From positions 2,468,001 through 2,532,000 of the forward strand of contig NZ_CP004078.1 of the NCBI RefSeq assembly GCF_000612505.1: DNA of 64,000 nt, written 5' to 3'. This DNA is from Paenibacillus sabinae T27 (lineage in GTDB: Bacteria; Bacillota; Bacilli; Paenibacillales; Paenibacillaceae). The notes beneath the pieces are model-generated. The model made no database searches and was not told the origin of the DNA. It saw only the letters and a list, made by a program, of their open reading frames with translations. This document shows, piece after piece, positions 26,532 through 35,700 of the stretch (its first letter is position 1; every line of letters begins with the position of its first letter). A program made the translations under genes and the position numbers.

Positions 26532-27827
26532 ATGAAAGATAAAAAATGGGATCTGCTGGCCCTGGCATCCATTCCTTTTATCATGACGCTTGGAAATTCC
26601 ATGCTTCTCCCCGTGCTTCCTCAAATTTCCCGAAAGCTGGCCGTCAGCTCCTTTCAAGTGAGCATGATCATAACGGTATACGGTGTCGTAGCCATTGTAA
26701 TGATTCCCGTTGCAGGATATCTTTCCGACCGATTCGGACGCAAAGCCGTAATTCTTCCCAGTCTGATCCTCGCTGCTCTAGGCGGGGGAGTATCGGCTGC
26801 CGCGGCGTGGTTAATGGGTGGCGTTACCGCTTATTGGGTGATTCTTGCCGGGCGTTTTTTGCAGGGAATCGGGGCGGCAGGCGCTTTTCCCATCGTTCTG
26901 CCTTTGGTCGGAGATATGTTCAGGGATGAAGAGGAAGTCAGCAGAAGTCTGGGCCTGATCGAGACCTCAAACACTTTTGGCAAAGTAATCAGCCCTATTC
27001 TCGGTGCTTATCTGGGGACGCTTCTGTGGTTTCTTCCGTTTATCGCCATTCCGGCCTTGTGTCTGATTTCATTTTTACTGGTTGTATTCCTGGTCAAGAG
27101 TCCGAAGAGGAAAGAGCAAAAGACATCGACGGTACAGCAGTTTCTTAAGGGAATACGGGAAGTACTGCATGACAAGGGACGCTGGCTGTATGCGATATTC
27201 GCCATTGGCTGCATCTGTATGTTCGTTACGTTCGGGGTTCTGTTCTACCTGTCGGAAACACTGGAATCGAAGTATCATCTGCATGGCTGGCTGAAAGGCC
27301 TGGTGCTTGCCATACCGCTCGCGCTGCTCTGCCTGTCTTCGTTCGGAGCCGGAAAAATGATCGGGGAAAATAAAAAGCGCATGAAATGGATAGGTTTCGC
27401 GGGAATGGCGCTGCTCACGACATCCATGATCATTACCGGATTCTATAGTGGAATCTATTTTATGGTCGGATTTCTGAGCCTTGGGGGGATTGGCATTGGC
27501 GCCGCCCTGCCCTGTCTGGATGCACTTATTACCGAAGGGATTGAAAAAGAGAACCGCGGGACGATCACTTCCTTGTACAGCAGTATGCGGTTTATCGGAG
27601 TGGCGCTCGGTCCGCCGGCCGTATCCTTGCTCATGAATGCAGGTCACTGGACGCTGTTCGTTACAATGGCGGCGGCAGGCGCTCTGGGAGGACTCTTAAC
27701 CCTGTTTGGCATCAAGCCAAGCGAAGGGCAGCGGGGCAAAAAGAAAGGGGAAGCCTTGTCCCGTTACAAACCGGAACCATCCGGACGGGACGATGCATTC
27801 GGTAGCAGAGGCAGGTCGCCGATCTAG
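26532..27827 (+). CDS. MFS transporter, drug-efflux type
   Basis: A 431-residue major facilitator protein with twelve membrane segments. GYLSDRFGRKAVILPSLIL (motif A) follows the second segment, and GRFLQGIGAAGAFPIVLPLVGD lies in the fourth to fifth segments. The N-terminal half resembles Bacillus multidrug efflux proteins such as YfmO, and the C terminus is a hydrophilic tail. AAGGTGG precedes the ATG. Its stop codon overlaps that of the convergent MarR gene. Substrate unknown; the adjacent MarR gene suggests, but does not prove, drug-responsive control. Confidence 0.85.
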   Translation: MKDKKWDLLALASIPFIMTLGNSMLLPVLPQISRKLAVSSFQVSMIITVYGVVAIVMIPVAGYLSDRFGRKAVILPSLILAALGGGVSAAAAWLMGGVTAYWVILAGRFLQGIGAAGAFPIVLPLVGDMFRDEEEVSRSLGLIETSNTFGKVISPILGAYLGTLLWFLPFIAIPALCLISFLLVVFLVKSPKRKEQKTSTVQQFLKGIREVLHDKGRWLYAIFAIGCICMFVTFGVLFYLSETLESKYHLHGWLKGLVLAIPLALLCLSSFGAGKMIGENKKRMKWIGFAGMALLTTSMIITGFYSGIYFMVGFLSLGGIGIGAALPCLDALITEGIEKENRGTITSLYSSMRFIGVALGPPAVSLLMNAGHWTLFVTMAAAGALGGLLTLFGIKPSEGQRGKKKGEALSRYKPEPSGRDDAFGSRGRSPI

Positions 27828-28267
27828 TCTTCATAAATATTGCCGGTATTGCGGCAGATGGCCCGCAGGACCAAGCGAAGCTCTTCAACCTGGGAAGGGG
27901 TCAGGCCTGCAAGTGCAGAATCGAGATTCTGCTGCTCAAGGGAGCGGGTGGCGTCGATCAGCGCTTTCCCCTCGGGGGTGGCGTTCAGCAGATAGGCTCT
28001 CCGGTCGTTTTCCGAGACCGTCTTCGTGATCAAGCCCTTCTTGCCAAGCAGCTCGACGATCCGGGCAGTGGTTGGCTGATCCTTGTCCACGGAAGCGGCA
28101 ACCGCCTTCTGGTTGATGTTGTCACGGCATGCAATCGTATAAAGAACCGTCCACTGTTCCGGAGTAATATCGAAAGGCTTCAGGGCGCGGGAAAAAAGGA
28201 TCGAAATCCGCCGGTATGCGGAACCGAGCAAAAAGCCTGGAGAGTGCTGCAGATTGGGCAGGGTCAT
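27824..28267 (-). CDS. MarR family transcriptional regulator
   Basis: The 147-residue winged-helix protein has the MarR layout: helical dimer region, DITPEQWTVLYTIACRDN, recognition helix region NQKAVAASVDKDQPTTARIVELL and the wing LITKTVSENDRRAYLLNATPEGKAL. AAAGGAGACTCAT precedes the ATG. It converges with the MFS gene, and the two stop codons share a CTAG palindrome. Upstream, minus-strand TGTAAAATGTACATACA contains a perfect ATGTACAT palindrome that could be its own operator. Confidence 0.87.
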   Translation of the reverse strand: MTLPNLQHSPGFLLGSAYRRISILFSRALKPFDITPEQWTVLYTIACRDNINQKAVAASVDKDQPTTARIVELLGKKGLITKTVSENDRRAYLLNATPEGKALIDATRSLEQQNLDSALAGLTPSQVEELRLVLRAICRNTGNIYED

Positions 28268-28352
28268 TATGAGTCTCCTTTGTGTATTGTATGTACATTT
28301 TACATGGTAGGATAATTATTTCCCGATTACAAGTAAGCGCAAAAGGTAAAAC

Positions 28353-28391
28353 AAACAAGCTCTTGCCCGGCGGCCGGGCAAGAGCTTGTTT
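28353..28391. terminator. Perfect hairpin terminator after the transaldolase-like gene
   Basis: Two 18-base arms (AAACAAGCTCTTGCCCGG and its exact complement) enclose a CGG loop, with A and T at the edges. It ends the leftward fsa transcript before the marR promoter region. Confidence 0.9.
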
Positions 28392-28408
28392 CATTGAGAG
28401 CACCAGGT

Positions 28409-29071
28409 TTATTGAGGCTGCTTGACAGCCTGAGGAACCTTCTCCCAGTCCTTGAGGAAACGCTCAATTCCGTTGTCGGTCAGCGGGTGTTTCCACAACG
28501 ACGGCAGCAGGGAGCCCGGAATCGTTGCGATATGCGCTCCGGCGATGGCAGCCTGCTCCACATGGGCGATATTCCGAATGCTGGCAGCGATGATTTCCGA
28601 TTGAAGGCCGTAGTTGGTAAGGATCGTCTTCAAGTCTTTAATCAGCTTCATGCCATCCACGCCGATGTCGTCCAGACGTCCGACGAACGGGCTAATGAAG
28701 GTGGCGCCGGCTTTGGCGGCCATGAGGCCCTGGGCAGCGGAGAAAATCAGGGTGACGTTCGTCTTGATGCCTTTCTTCGTCAGCTCATAGCAGGCTTCCA
28801 GACCGTCTTCGGTCATGGGCAGCTTGATGACCACATTAGAGCCCCATTCCGCGATTTCGTAAGCTTCTTCCAACATTTCCGCGGCTTTCAGACCGATGAC
28901 TTCGGCGCTGACAGGCCCGGGAACGATTTCGACGATTTCCTTGATCACATCTTTAAAAAGTCTGCCTTCCTTGGCGATCAGCGACGGGTTCGTTGTTACG
29001 CCATCCACCAAACCAAGGCGCGTAATCCGTTTTATTTCTTCAATATTACCGGTGTCCAAGAAAAATTTCAT
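28409..29071 (-). CDS. fsa: Transaldolase-like protein of the FSA/TalC subfamily
   Basis: Small transaldolase-family enzymes transfer or cleave three-carbon units of sugar phosphates. The 220-residue protein contains [12 protein letters not shown] (24-35) and the Schiff-base Lys83 in VVIKLPMT. At the position where E. coli fructose-6-phosphate aldolase has Tyr131 (APYVNR), this protein has Phe129 (SPFVGR), as in true transaldolases, so transaldolase activity in the pentose phosphate pathway is more likely than aldolase activity. A run of purines (AGGAGGATAAGG) precedes the ATG. rpiA lies about 2 kb away. Confidence 0.88.
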   Translation of the reverse strand: MKFFLDTGNIEEIKRITRLGLVDGVTTNPSLIAKEGRLFKDVIKEIVEIVPGPVSAEVIGLKAAEMLEEAYEIAEWGSNVVIKLPMTEDGLEACYELTKKGIKTNVTLIFSAAQGLMAAKAGATFISPFVGRLDDIGVDGMKLIKDLKTILTNYGLQSEIIAASIRNIAHVEQAAIAGAHIATIPGSLLPSLWKHPLTDNGIERFLKDWEKVPQAVKQPQ

Positions 29072-29128
29072 TTTCCTTATCCTCCTCTGGTTTCCAGATA
29101 ATTTTAAAGCTTAGGGATACCTACATTA

Positions 29129-29157
29129 TGGGTCATTGTGATAAAAGATTCAACTGT
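29129..29157 (-). promoter_or_regulatory. Probable promoter of the transaldolase-like gene
   Basis: On the minus strand TTGAAT, a 17-base spacer and CATAAT lie about 60 bases before the ATG. Confidence 0.55.
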
Positions 29158-29180
29158 TATTTTGATTAACTCAAAATAAC
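29156..29180. promoter_or_regulatory. Perfect palindrome upstream of the transaldolase-like gene
   Basis: GTTATTTTGA and TCAAAATAAC are exact inverted repeats separated by five bases, placed immediately upstream of the predicted -35 box. It loosely resembles the TGTNA-N7-TNACA pattern of GlnR/TnrA sites, with one mismatch. The regulator is unknown. Confidence 0.5.
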
Positions 29181-29551
29181 TATTATATTAAGGGTATCGC
29201 TTTCATTTTGATTCTCCTTTAAAGCGGATTGGCCGCATCGATGTTCGGGTATGAATAAATAAATATAACGACGGACAGGTGACTCCAATCGGAGAGAATC
29301 GCGATCAATAAGAAAATAATCAGACGATTACCATAAAGGGCATTTTCGCCCGGGCCTGCCCGTGATAAGATAAAATGCGGCATGTCGATTTCTGTAACAA
29401 GGCGGGAGCATGCGATAGATTGTGTCCAGTTCAGGATCTTGCCGCCGGTGGAAGATTGCTGTACCAGGCTTACGCCCATAATTCAGCTCATAAAGGTGAA
29501 AGGATGGCGATCCTGGAGCTGGAACGGTTAGCGTTAGAGAGGAGCGATGGC
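29181..29551. other. Intergenic region without a supported gene
   Basis: About 370 bases between the transaldolase-like operator and the macrodomain gene. An 86-codon leftward open frame (29219-29479) has no ribosome binding site and no recognisable family. I see nothing else that I can support. Confidence 0.5.
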
Positions 29552-30121
29552 ATGAAGGTCATACTGAATCGGACCGTGATCTCTGCGGAGCAGGGTGACA
29601 TTACATCATGGAGCGGCGACTGCATCGTGAACGCCGCTAATTCCGGACTGTTTGGCGGCGGAGGCGTTGACGGAGCGATCCACCGAGCAGGAGGACCCCA
29701 AATTGCCGAAGAGTGCGCGCTCATCCGCAGCAGGCAGGGCGGCTGCCTTCCGGGCGAAGCGGTAGTTACAGGAGCCGGAAATCTGCCGTTCCAGGCCGTC
29801 ATTCATACGGTGGGGCCGATTTGGAAAGGCGGGTCAGCCGGCGAAGCCGACACGCTCGCCAAATGCTATAAGAGCAGCTTGGCGCTGGCAGCGTCGATAG
29901 GCGCCCGAAGCGTTGCTTTCCCGAACATTTCGACGGGCATTTACGGATTTCCGAAGCCGCTCGCATGCAGCGTCGCGTTAAATGCGGTTGCGGAATGTAT
30001 TCATGCTCTGGAGGGTGAGGATGGCGCTCCGGAAAGAATCGACTTTATCTGTTATGAGGACGATAACGCAGGGCTGTATCAGGAAGCGCTGAAGAATATA
30101 GGGAAATCTGCTGCCGAATGA
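29552..30121 (+). CDS. Macrodomain protein, probable O-acetyl-ADP-ribose deacetylase
   Basis: Macrodomains bind ADP-ribose derivatives and may remove acetyl or ADP-ribosyl groups. The 189-residue protein has the ligand-binding motifs QGDITSWSGDCIVNAANSGL and GGGGVDGAIHRAGG near its N terminus and PNISTGIYGFP later, as in YmdB-type enzymes. AGAGGAG stands seven bases before the ATG at 29552 and the macrodomain begins right there; an ATG at 29504 with AAAGG is an alternative that would add 16 residues. Its stop overlaps the next gene's ATG (ATGA), coupling it to a GNAT acetyltransferase. Confidence 0.88.
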   Translation: MKVILNRTVISAEQGDITSWSGDCIVNAANSGLFGGGGVDGAIHRAGGPQIAEECALIRSRQGGCLPGEAVVTGAGNLPFQAVIHTVGPIWKGGSAGEADTLAKCYKSSLALAASIGARSVAFPNISTGIYGFPKPLACSVALNAVAECIHALEGEDGAPERIDFICYEDDNAGLYQEALKNIGKSAAE

Positions 30122-30639
30122 CGAAGAAGCCCCCCTTGGAGGAGTGGAAGAGGAAAGTGAGCCATACCGATGTGGAATATGTGATTGTGGATTCCGGCAA
30201 TCCCGATCTGCGGCGTCTGATCGCCATGCTGGATGAGGAGCTTCTGGAACGCTATCCGCAGGAACGGATTTACGGTGTCGACTTCGATCATCCCGACACG
30301 CGCAAAATCATCTTTGTAATCGCCCGCCACAATGGGGAAGCGCTCGGCTGCGGAGGAATCCGTCCGTTAACGCTGGACAGTAACGAGCAGCCTGCGGCCG
30401 AATTGAAGCGGTTCTTCGTGGATCGGGGCACCCGCAAGATGGGCATTGCTGCAGGTATGCTGAAGGTTCTGGAGGACCAAGCGCGCGGTCGCTGCTTCAA
30501 GGAGATGAGGCTGGAGACGGGAGAGAAGCAGCCGGAAGCGATAGCGTTCTATATGAAGCACGGCTACCGCCCGATTGACAGGTTCGGCGTTTATGCGGAT
30601 AATCCGGAATGTCTCTGCTTCGGCAAAAGTCTGGACTGA
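30118..30639 (+). CDS. GNAT family N-acetyltransferase
   Basis: A 173-residue GNAT protein that would transfer an acetyl group from acetyl-CoA. The acetyl-CoA region is AELKRFFVDRGTRKMGIAAG (about 100-119) followed by EMRLETGEKQPEAIAFYMKHGYRPI, the usual C-terminal strand-helix. The Q/RxxGxG/A motif reads RGTRKMGIAAG, slightly diverged. It begins inside the macrodomain stop, with no own ribosome binding site, so it relies on translational coupling. Substrate unknown. Confidence 0.85.
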   Translation: MTKKPPLEEWKRKVSHTDVEYVIVDSGNPDLRRLIAMLDEELLERYPQERIYGVDFDHPDTRKIIFVIARHNGEALGCGGIRPLTLDSNEQPAAELKRFFVDRGTRKMGIAAGMLKVLEDQARGRCFKEMRLETGEKQPEAIAFYMKHGYRPIDRFGVYADNPECLCFGKSLD

Positions 30640-30644
30640 GGGCG

Positions 30645-30842
30645 TCAGGCATGATATTTGCCGACCGGCTCGTTCAGCACCCATTCTAGGATGAGGATCA
30701 TATCATCCAGCCGGGTCAGCTGCGCGGCAAGAGCTTGGCGTCCCGGGTCATCTTGGGCTAAAGGGGCGAGACGCGATTCCAGAGACCTGCGCTGGAGGGT
30801 CATCTCATTGATTTTGGATTTGATCTGATTTTCGGTTCTCAT
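30645..30842 (-). CDS. Small helical hypothetical protein
   Basis: The 65-residue product (RTENQIKSKINEMTLQRRSL onward) is predicted to be two helices, probably a coiled coil, with no membrane segment. I do not recognise the family. GGAGGATC lies about eight bases before the ATG at 30842, which supports the shorter start over an open frame to 30971. It converges with the GNAT gene and diverges from rpiA with about 80 bases between starts. Confidence 0.65.
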   Translation of the reverse strand: MRTENQIKSKINEMTLQRRSLESRLAPLAQDDPGRQALAAQLTRLDDMILILEWVLNEPVGKYHA

Positions 30843-30923
30843 GCATAAGATCCTCCTGAAAGAAATGAAGTTAGGCAATACTGAATACCAGACTATTATA
30901 ACGGCAAATAGGGGTGTAACCAA

Positions 30924-31604
30924 ATGAACGCGAAGCAGTTGGCGGCGGAAGCGGCGGTTGAATATGTACAAGAAGGGATGAAGGTTGGTCTCGGGACGGG
31001 CTCCACGGCCTATTGGGCGATCCGCAAGCTCGGGGAAAGGGTTGCCGAAGGCCTGAACATTACGGCGGTCGCGACTTCAAGAGCTTCAGAGCAGCAGGCG
31101 AGGGAACTGGGGATTCCGCTCGTATCGTTCGGGGAGATTGATCGTTTGGACGTGACGATCGACGGAGCGGACGAGCTGGACGGCGATCTTCAGCTTATCA
31201 AAGGCGGCGGCGGAGCCCTGCTCCGTGAGAAGATTGTCGCCAAAGGCAGCGACCGGATGATCGTAATCGCCGATGAGACCAAAGTAGTCAGGACGCTGGG
31301 CAAGTTTCCGCTGCCGGTGGAAATCGTACCGTTTGCCTGGGAATGGACAGTCGCCGATTTGGCCAAGCTCGGCTGCGTTCCCGAGCTGCGCCGAGACGGG
31401 GCAAACTTATATAAGAGCGACAACGGAAATTACATAGCGGATTGCCGGTTTGAAATCATCACATCAGCTCCCGAACTTGCGCTGGCGCTTCATTCCATTC
31501 CGGGCGTTGTAGAGCACGGCCTGTTCCTCGGGATAGCGGATATGGCGATCGTGGGGAAAAACGACGGAAGCCTTGAAGTGATCAGCAGCAAAACCAAACC
31601 TTGA
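30924..31604 (+). CDS. rpiA: Ribose-5-phosphate isomerase A
   Basis: RpiA interconverts ribose 5-phosphate and ribulose 5-phosphate in the pentose phosphate pathway. The 226-residue protein has the full pattern: VGLGTGSTAYWAIRKLGE near residue 20, the active-site DVTIDGADELDGDLQLIKGGGGALLREKIVA around 75-105 and IVIADETKVV. AGGGGTGTAACC precedes the ATG. It is a single gene, flanked by unrelated acetyltransferases; Bacillus itself often uses RpiB. Confidence 0.95.
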   Translation: MNAKQLAAEAAVEYVQEGMKVGLGTGSTAYWAIRKLGERVAEGLNITAVATSRASEQQARELGIPLVSFGEIDRLDVTIDGADELDGDLQLIKGGGGALLREKIVAKGSDRMIVIADETKVVRTLGKFPLPVEIVPFAWEWTVADLAKLGCVPELRRDGANLYKSDNGNYIADCRFEIITSAPELALALHSIPGVVEHGLFLGIADMAIVGKNDGSLEVISSKTKP

Positions 31605-31677
31605 AACGGCACATTAAGCGAAAACTCCAGTAAGTATACTGCTGACGGCAGGCCGCCATATTGAGAAGAAGGAGACT

Positions 31678-32121
31678 ATGAATACAATGCTTACCGATCT
31701 TAAAACCAGAATCGATTCTCCCGATGTCGAGGAATTGCTGTCCTATGCGGTTATTTCCGATCCCGGCGAGCTTGAGCGCGTCCGCGCGGAATACAAGGAG
31801 GAAGCGGCCCTTCTGCTTTACGGATGGGAGGATGAGGAGCTGCTGGTCGGCCTGATTGGCTTTGAAATGACCGAGGACGGCTCGATCGATATCCGGCACA
31901 TTGCCGTGCTCCCTGAGAACCGCGGAAAAGGCTATGCCCGCGGGATGATCCTGGAGCTGCTGGCCGAACGCCAGCCCCGTTATGTCGTTGCAGAGACCGA
32001 GGACGAGTCGGCAGCGAATTTTTACCGGAGTCTGGGCTTTATGGTGTACTCGCTGGGAGAGAATCCTTCCGGCATCGAACAGCTTCGCTGCGTATACGAA
32101 GTGGAAGAATCAGAGGACTAA
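31678..32121 (+). CDS. GNAT family N-acetyltransferase
   Basis: The 147-residue protein contains IDIRHIAVLPENRGKGYARG (about 80-99), the acetyl-CoA binding motif, and ETEDESAANFYRSLGFMVYS, the C-terminal GNAT segment. Substrate unknown. AAGGAG is close to the ATG at 31678 (three bases), so the next in-frame ATG at 31687 is also possible. It lies 73 bases after rpiA on the same strand. Confidence 0.84.
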   Translation: MNTMLTDLKTRIDSPDVEELLSYAVISDPGELERVRAEYKEEAALLLYGWEDEELLVGLIGFEMTEDGSIDIRHIAVLPENRGKGYARGMILELLAERQPRYVVAETEDESAANFYRSLGFMVYSLGENPSGIEQLRCVYEVEESED

Positions 32122-32205
32122 TTCAAGTTTCATAGGGACTTCCCGCATGTCATCAAGGATGGCTTGCCGGGGGTCTCTTTTTTCATGCGCTACCTGGGCT
32201 TAAAC

Positions 32206-32234
32206 TTGACTTTTCAAACCGATCAAAATATAGT
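32206..32234 (+). promoter_or_regulatory. Promoter of the marR-MMPL operon
   Basis: TTGACT (32206-32211), a 17-base spacer and TATAGT (32229-32234) form a good vegetative promoter. Confidence 0.75.
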
Positions 32235-32244
32235 TTTACAATAA

Positions 32245-32267
32245 AATAGTTCTACTGACGAACTATT
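32245..32267. promoter_or_regulatory. Palindromic operator, likely MarR site
   Basis: AATAGTTC and GAACTATT are perfect inverted repeats seven bases apart, placed over the predicted transcription start and 20 bases before the MarR start codon. The position fits autorepression. Confidence 0.7.
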
Positions 32268-32287
32268 TACGGGAGGAGGCGATTATT

Positions 32288-32740
32288 TTGAATGATGAGA
32301 TCAAACAGTGGATCTACCGCTACATTGACGCCTATCATACGGTTACCCGGCGGGTCAACGCCCGGATAAGAGAGAGCATCGACGAGGGGCTAACAGGTGA
32401 GCAGTTCCAGATTCTCAGGCTGATCGACGGGCAGCCCTGCTGCACCTCGACTTATCTGTCGGAAGCTTTATGCGTGGGCAAAAGTTCCATTACCGCAATG
32501 ATCAACCGGCTCGCGGAGGCGGGCATCATCGAGCGGACCCGGGACGAGAACGACCGGCGGCTCGTTTATCTGACGATTACCGAGAACGGACGGGGCATAT
32601 ACCAAACAGCGGAAGAAAAAGTACTGGAGGTCATCTCGCCCTATTTGACAAACTTCGATAAGGACAAGGTTGAGCAGTTTATCACCATGTTCGAGAGATT
32701 GGCGGAATTAATGCAGGAACCGGGAGGAAGAAGCGAATGA
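32288..32740 (+). CDS. MarR family regulator of the MMPL exporter (YdgG-like)
   Basis: A 150-residue winged-helix regulator: GLTGEQFQILRLIDGQPCCT, recognition-helix region TYLSEALCVGKSSITAMINRL and the wing IIERTRDENDRRLVYLTITENG. The start is a TTG after GGGAGGAGG. Its stop overlaps the ATG of the MMPL gene (ATGA), matching the ydgG-ydgH pair of Bacillus subtilis. A promoter and a perfect palindrome stand immediately upstream, so it probably represses its own operon until a ligand releases it. Two Cys in CCT next to the recognition region might allow redox sensing, which is speculative. Confidence 0.88.
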   Translation: MNDEIKQWIYRYIDAYHTVTRRVNARIRESIDEGLTGEQFQILRLIDGQPCCTSTYLSEALCVGKSSITAMINRLAEAGIIERTRDENDRRLVYLTITENGRGIYQTAEEKVLEVISPYLTNFDKDKVEQFITMFERLAELMQEPGGRSE

Positions 32741-35700
32741 GAGGCATTTTAAAAGCAAGATGGGCGATTATCGCGGTATGGCTGGCTGCGGCAGTGGTTC
32801 TGGTTATGACCGCTCCGTCATTCTCCGATCTGGTCCGGGAGAAGGGTCAAATCTCTGTTCCGGAGGGATATACTTCTTCCAGAGCATCGGAGATTTTGAG
32901 AGAAGCATCCGACGCCAAGGGCGGAGAAACGCTCCATCAGGTCGCGCTGGTGTTCAACAGGCCGGAAGGTCTTGGCGAGAAAGAGACGGAGAGCATCCGT
33001 CAGGGAGTGGAAAAGCTCGCAAGCAATAAGGAGCAGCTAGGGTTGAGCAGCATCACGGACCCTTTTTCGCAGGAGGCGTTGAAGGATACCCTGATTGCCA
33101 AGGATGGCAAGACCATCCTGGTCGCTTTGTCAGTTAAAGGCGGGGATGAAGAAGTCAAAGCGCTGCCGGATAAGGTGGCACCCCTGCTGAAGGATGTGGA
33201 CGCCGATCATTATCTGACGAGCGAAGGGCTGATTAACGAGGATACGATCCTAAGCTCAGAGACGGGTCTGAAAAAATCGGAATATATCACGGTCGTGTTT
33301 ATTCTGGTGATTCTGCTCGTTGTGTTCCGTTCGGTCGTCGCACCGTTCGTGCCGCTGCTCACCGTGGGGCTCAGCTATATTGTGTCGCAGTCGATTGTGG
33401 CGTTTCTTGTGGACCGGTTCGATTTTCCGCTCTCCACCTTCACGCAGATCTTCATGGTGGCCGTCATGTTCGGGATCGGGACGGATTACTGCATTCTGCT
33501 GATCAGCCGGTTTAAAGAAGAGCTGGGCGCTGCGGAGGATACCCGCACGGCCATTATTGAGACGTACCGCAAGGCGGGCGGAACGGTGTTCTTCTCCGGT
33601 CTGGCCGTATTTGTCGGCTTCGTCGTCATCGGGCTGTCCAAGTTCATTCTGTACCGTTCGGCCGTGGCGGTCGCCGTAGGAATCGCGGTGATGCTGCTTG
33701 CGCTGGTCACAGTCGTCCCTTTCTTTATGGCGGTGCTGGGCAAAAAGCTGTTCTGGCCGTCCCGGGGCAGTCTGGAGCACAGCGAGAGCCGGATTTGGGG
33801 AGCGGCGGGTTCCTTTTCTTTAAAAAGACCTTGGGCGGCGCTGCTGATTGTGGCAGCCGTCGTGCTCCCGTTCCTCCTTACTTACAGCGGCAAGCTTTCG
33901 TTTAACAGCCTGGAAGAGATCGGCGGCCGCTATCCGTCGGTAAAAGGCTTCAACATTATTGCGGACAGCTTCGGTCCTGGAGAATCGATGCCAGGCAAGC
34001 TGGTGATCAAGAACGATGACCGGATGGACAACGCGGAGTATATGGGACTTGCCGAAAAAATCAGCCGCGAGGTTGAACAGGTCGACGGCGTGAAGACGGT
34101 TCGCAGCATGACCCGTCCGGCCGGCGAGCAGATTGACGACTTTCTGATTCCGACGCAGGTTGCGTCGCTGTCGGAAGGCCTAGATAAGAGCAACGAGGGA
34201 CTGAAGCAAATCCGGAGCGGCTTGTCGGATGCAAGCAACCGGCTCAAGCAGAATGAGCCGAAGCTGACGGAAGCCGCTTCAGGGGCGGCACAGCTCGTAG
34301 ACGGCACGGCTGCCCTGAAATCGGGTGTTACCGCACTCGGCGACGGACTGACCCGCATCCAGAAAGGAATCGAGAGCGGTTCGGCGGGGGCCGGCGAGCT
34401 TAAGAGCGGCCTTCAGCAGGCTGCGGCGAGCGCGCAGCAGCTGGCGGACGCTCATAAGAAGCTGCTGGCCGGCTATCGGCAGCTGGGCGGCGGGCTCACC
34501 GCGCTCGATGGCGGAATCGGCCAGATTCAGCAGCAGCTGTCCGGCGCGGCAGAGGCGCTGAGCGGTCTGGGACCGCGCTTTACCGGTCTGGAGGGGAGCC
34601 ATCCCGAGCTTCTGCAGGATGCCGACTACCAGACCATTAAGGGAACGGTCACCCAGACCGGCGAAGGAACCGCCAAGCTTGCCGCCGGACTCGGCCAAAT
34701 CTCCGGGCAGCTAAAAGGTGCAGCCGCGGGACTGGACGAAGCCAACGCAGGCTATGTCAGGGCGGCTGCCGGACAGGATGCGTTGGCGCAGGGGCTGCAA
34801 AAGCTGGCAGCCGGGATCGCTCAGCTCCAGTCCGGACTCAATCAGGCCGCCGGAGGACAAGGGCAAATCGTCGGCAAGATTCCATCCATTACTGACGGAT
34901 TAGACCGTCTGCAGGGTGGACAGCAGCAGCTTGCCGACGGCTTCAGCGAGCTGAACGGGCAAATTGGCCAGCTGACAAAGGGGCTCAGCGACAGCGCGGA
35001 AGGGCTGAAGCAGATTACCGGCGGTCTCGGCTCGGCGCAGGATTATCTGAGCCAGGTTCAGGCCGCCGGAGACAGCGAGCTGAGCGGTTTCTTCATTCCC
35101 GCGGAAGCGCTGGAATCGGACGACATCCAGACCGTCTTCGACAATTACTTGTCGGATGACCGTAAAGTGATGACGATCGATGTCGTCTTTGCCGATAACC
35201 CGTACAGCACAGGGGCGATCGACAAGGTGGGCGATATCCAGGCGGCGGTAGAACGGGCGGTTAAGGGCACGAAGCTGGAAAATGCGGAAGTGGCGATGAA
35301 CGGGGTAACAAGCACCTACAGCGACCTGCAGTCCATCTCAAATGCGGATTATTCGCGGACGGTCATGCTCATGCTTGGCGGGATTTTCGTTATTCTAGTC
35401 TTTCTGCTTCGGTCCGTCATTATGCCGGTTTACCTTATTCTGTCGCTTGTCCTGACCTATTTCACAGCGATGGGAATAACGGAAGCAGTCTTTGTTAACC
35501 TACTGGGATATTCCGGCATCACCTGGACGACTCCGTTTTTCAGTTTCGTCATGCTGATTGCGTTGGGCGTCGACTACAGCATCTTCCTGATGGCCCGCTT
35601 TAACGAGAATACAGGCTGGGATGTCAAGGATGCCATCCTGCATGCGATGCGCAATATGGGTACCGTCATTCTATCGGCGGTCATTATCCTCGGAGGGACG

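Noticed and set aside
29219..29479. 86-codon leftward open frame with a hydrophobic patch
   Set aside because: No ribosome binding site before any start, no homologous motif.
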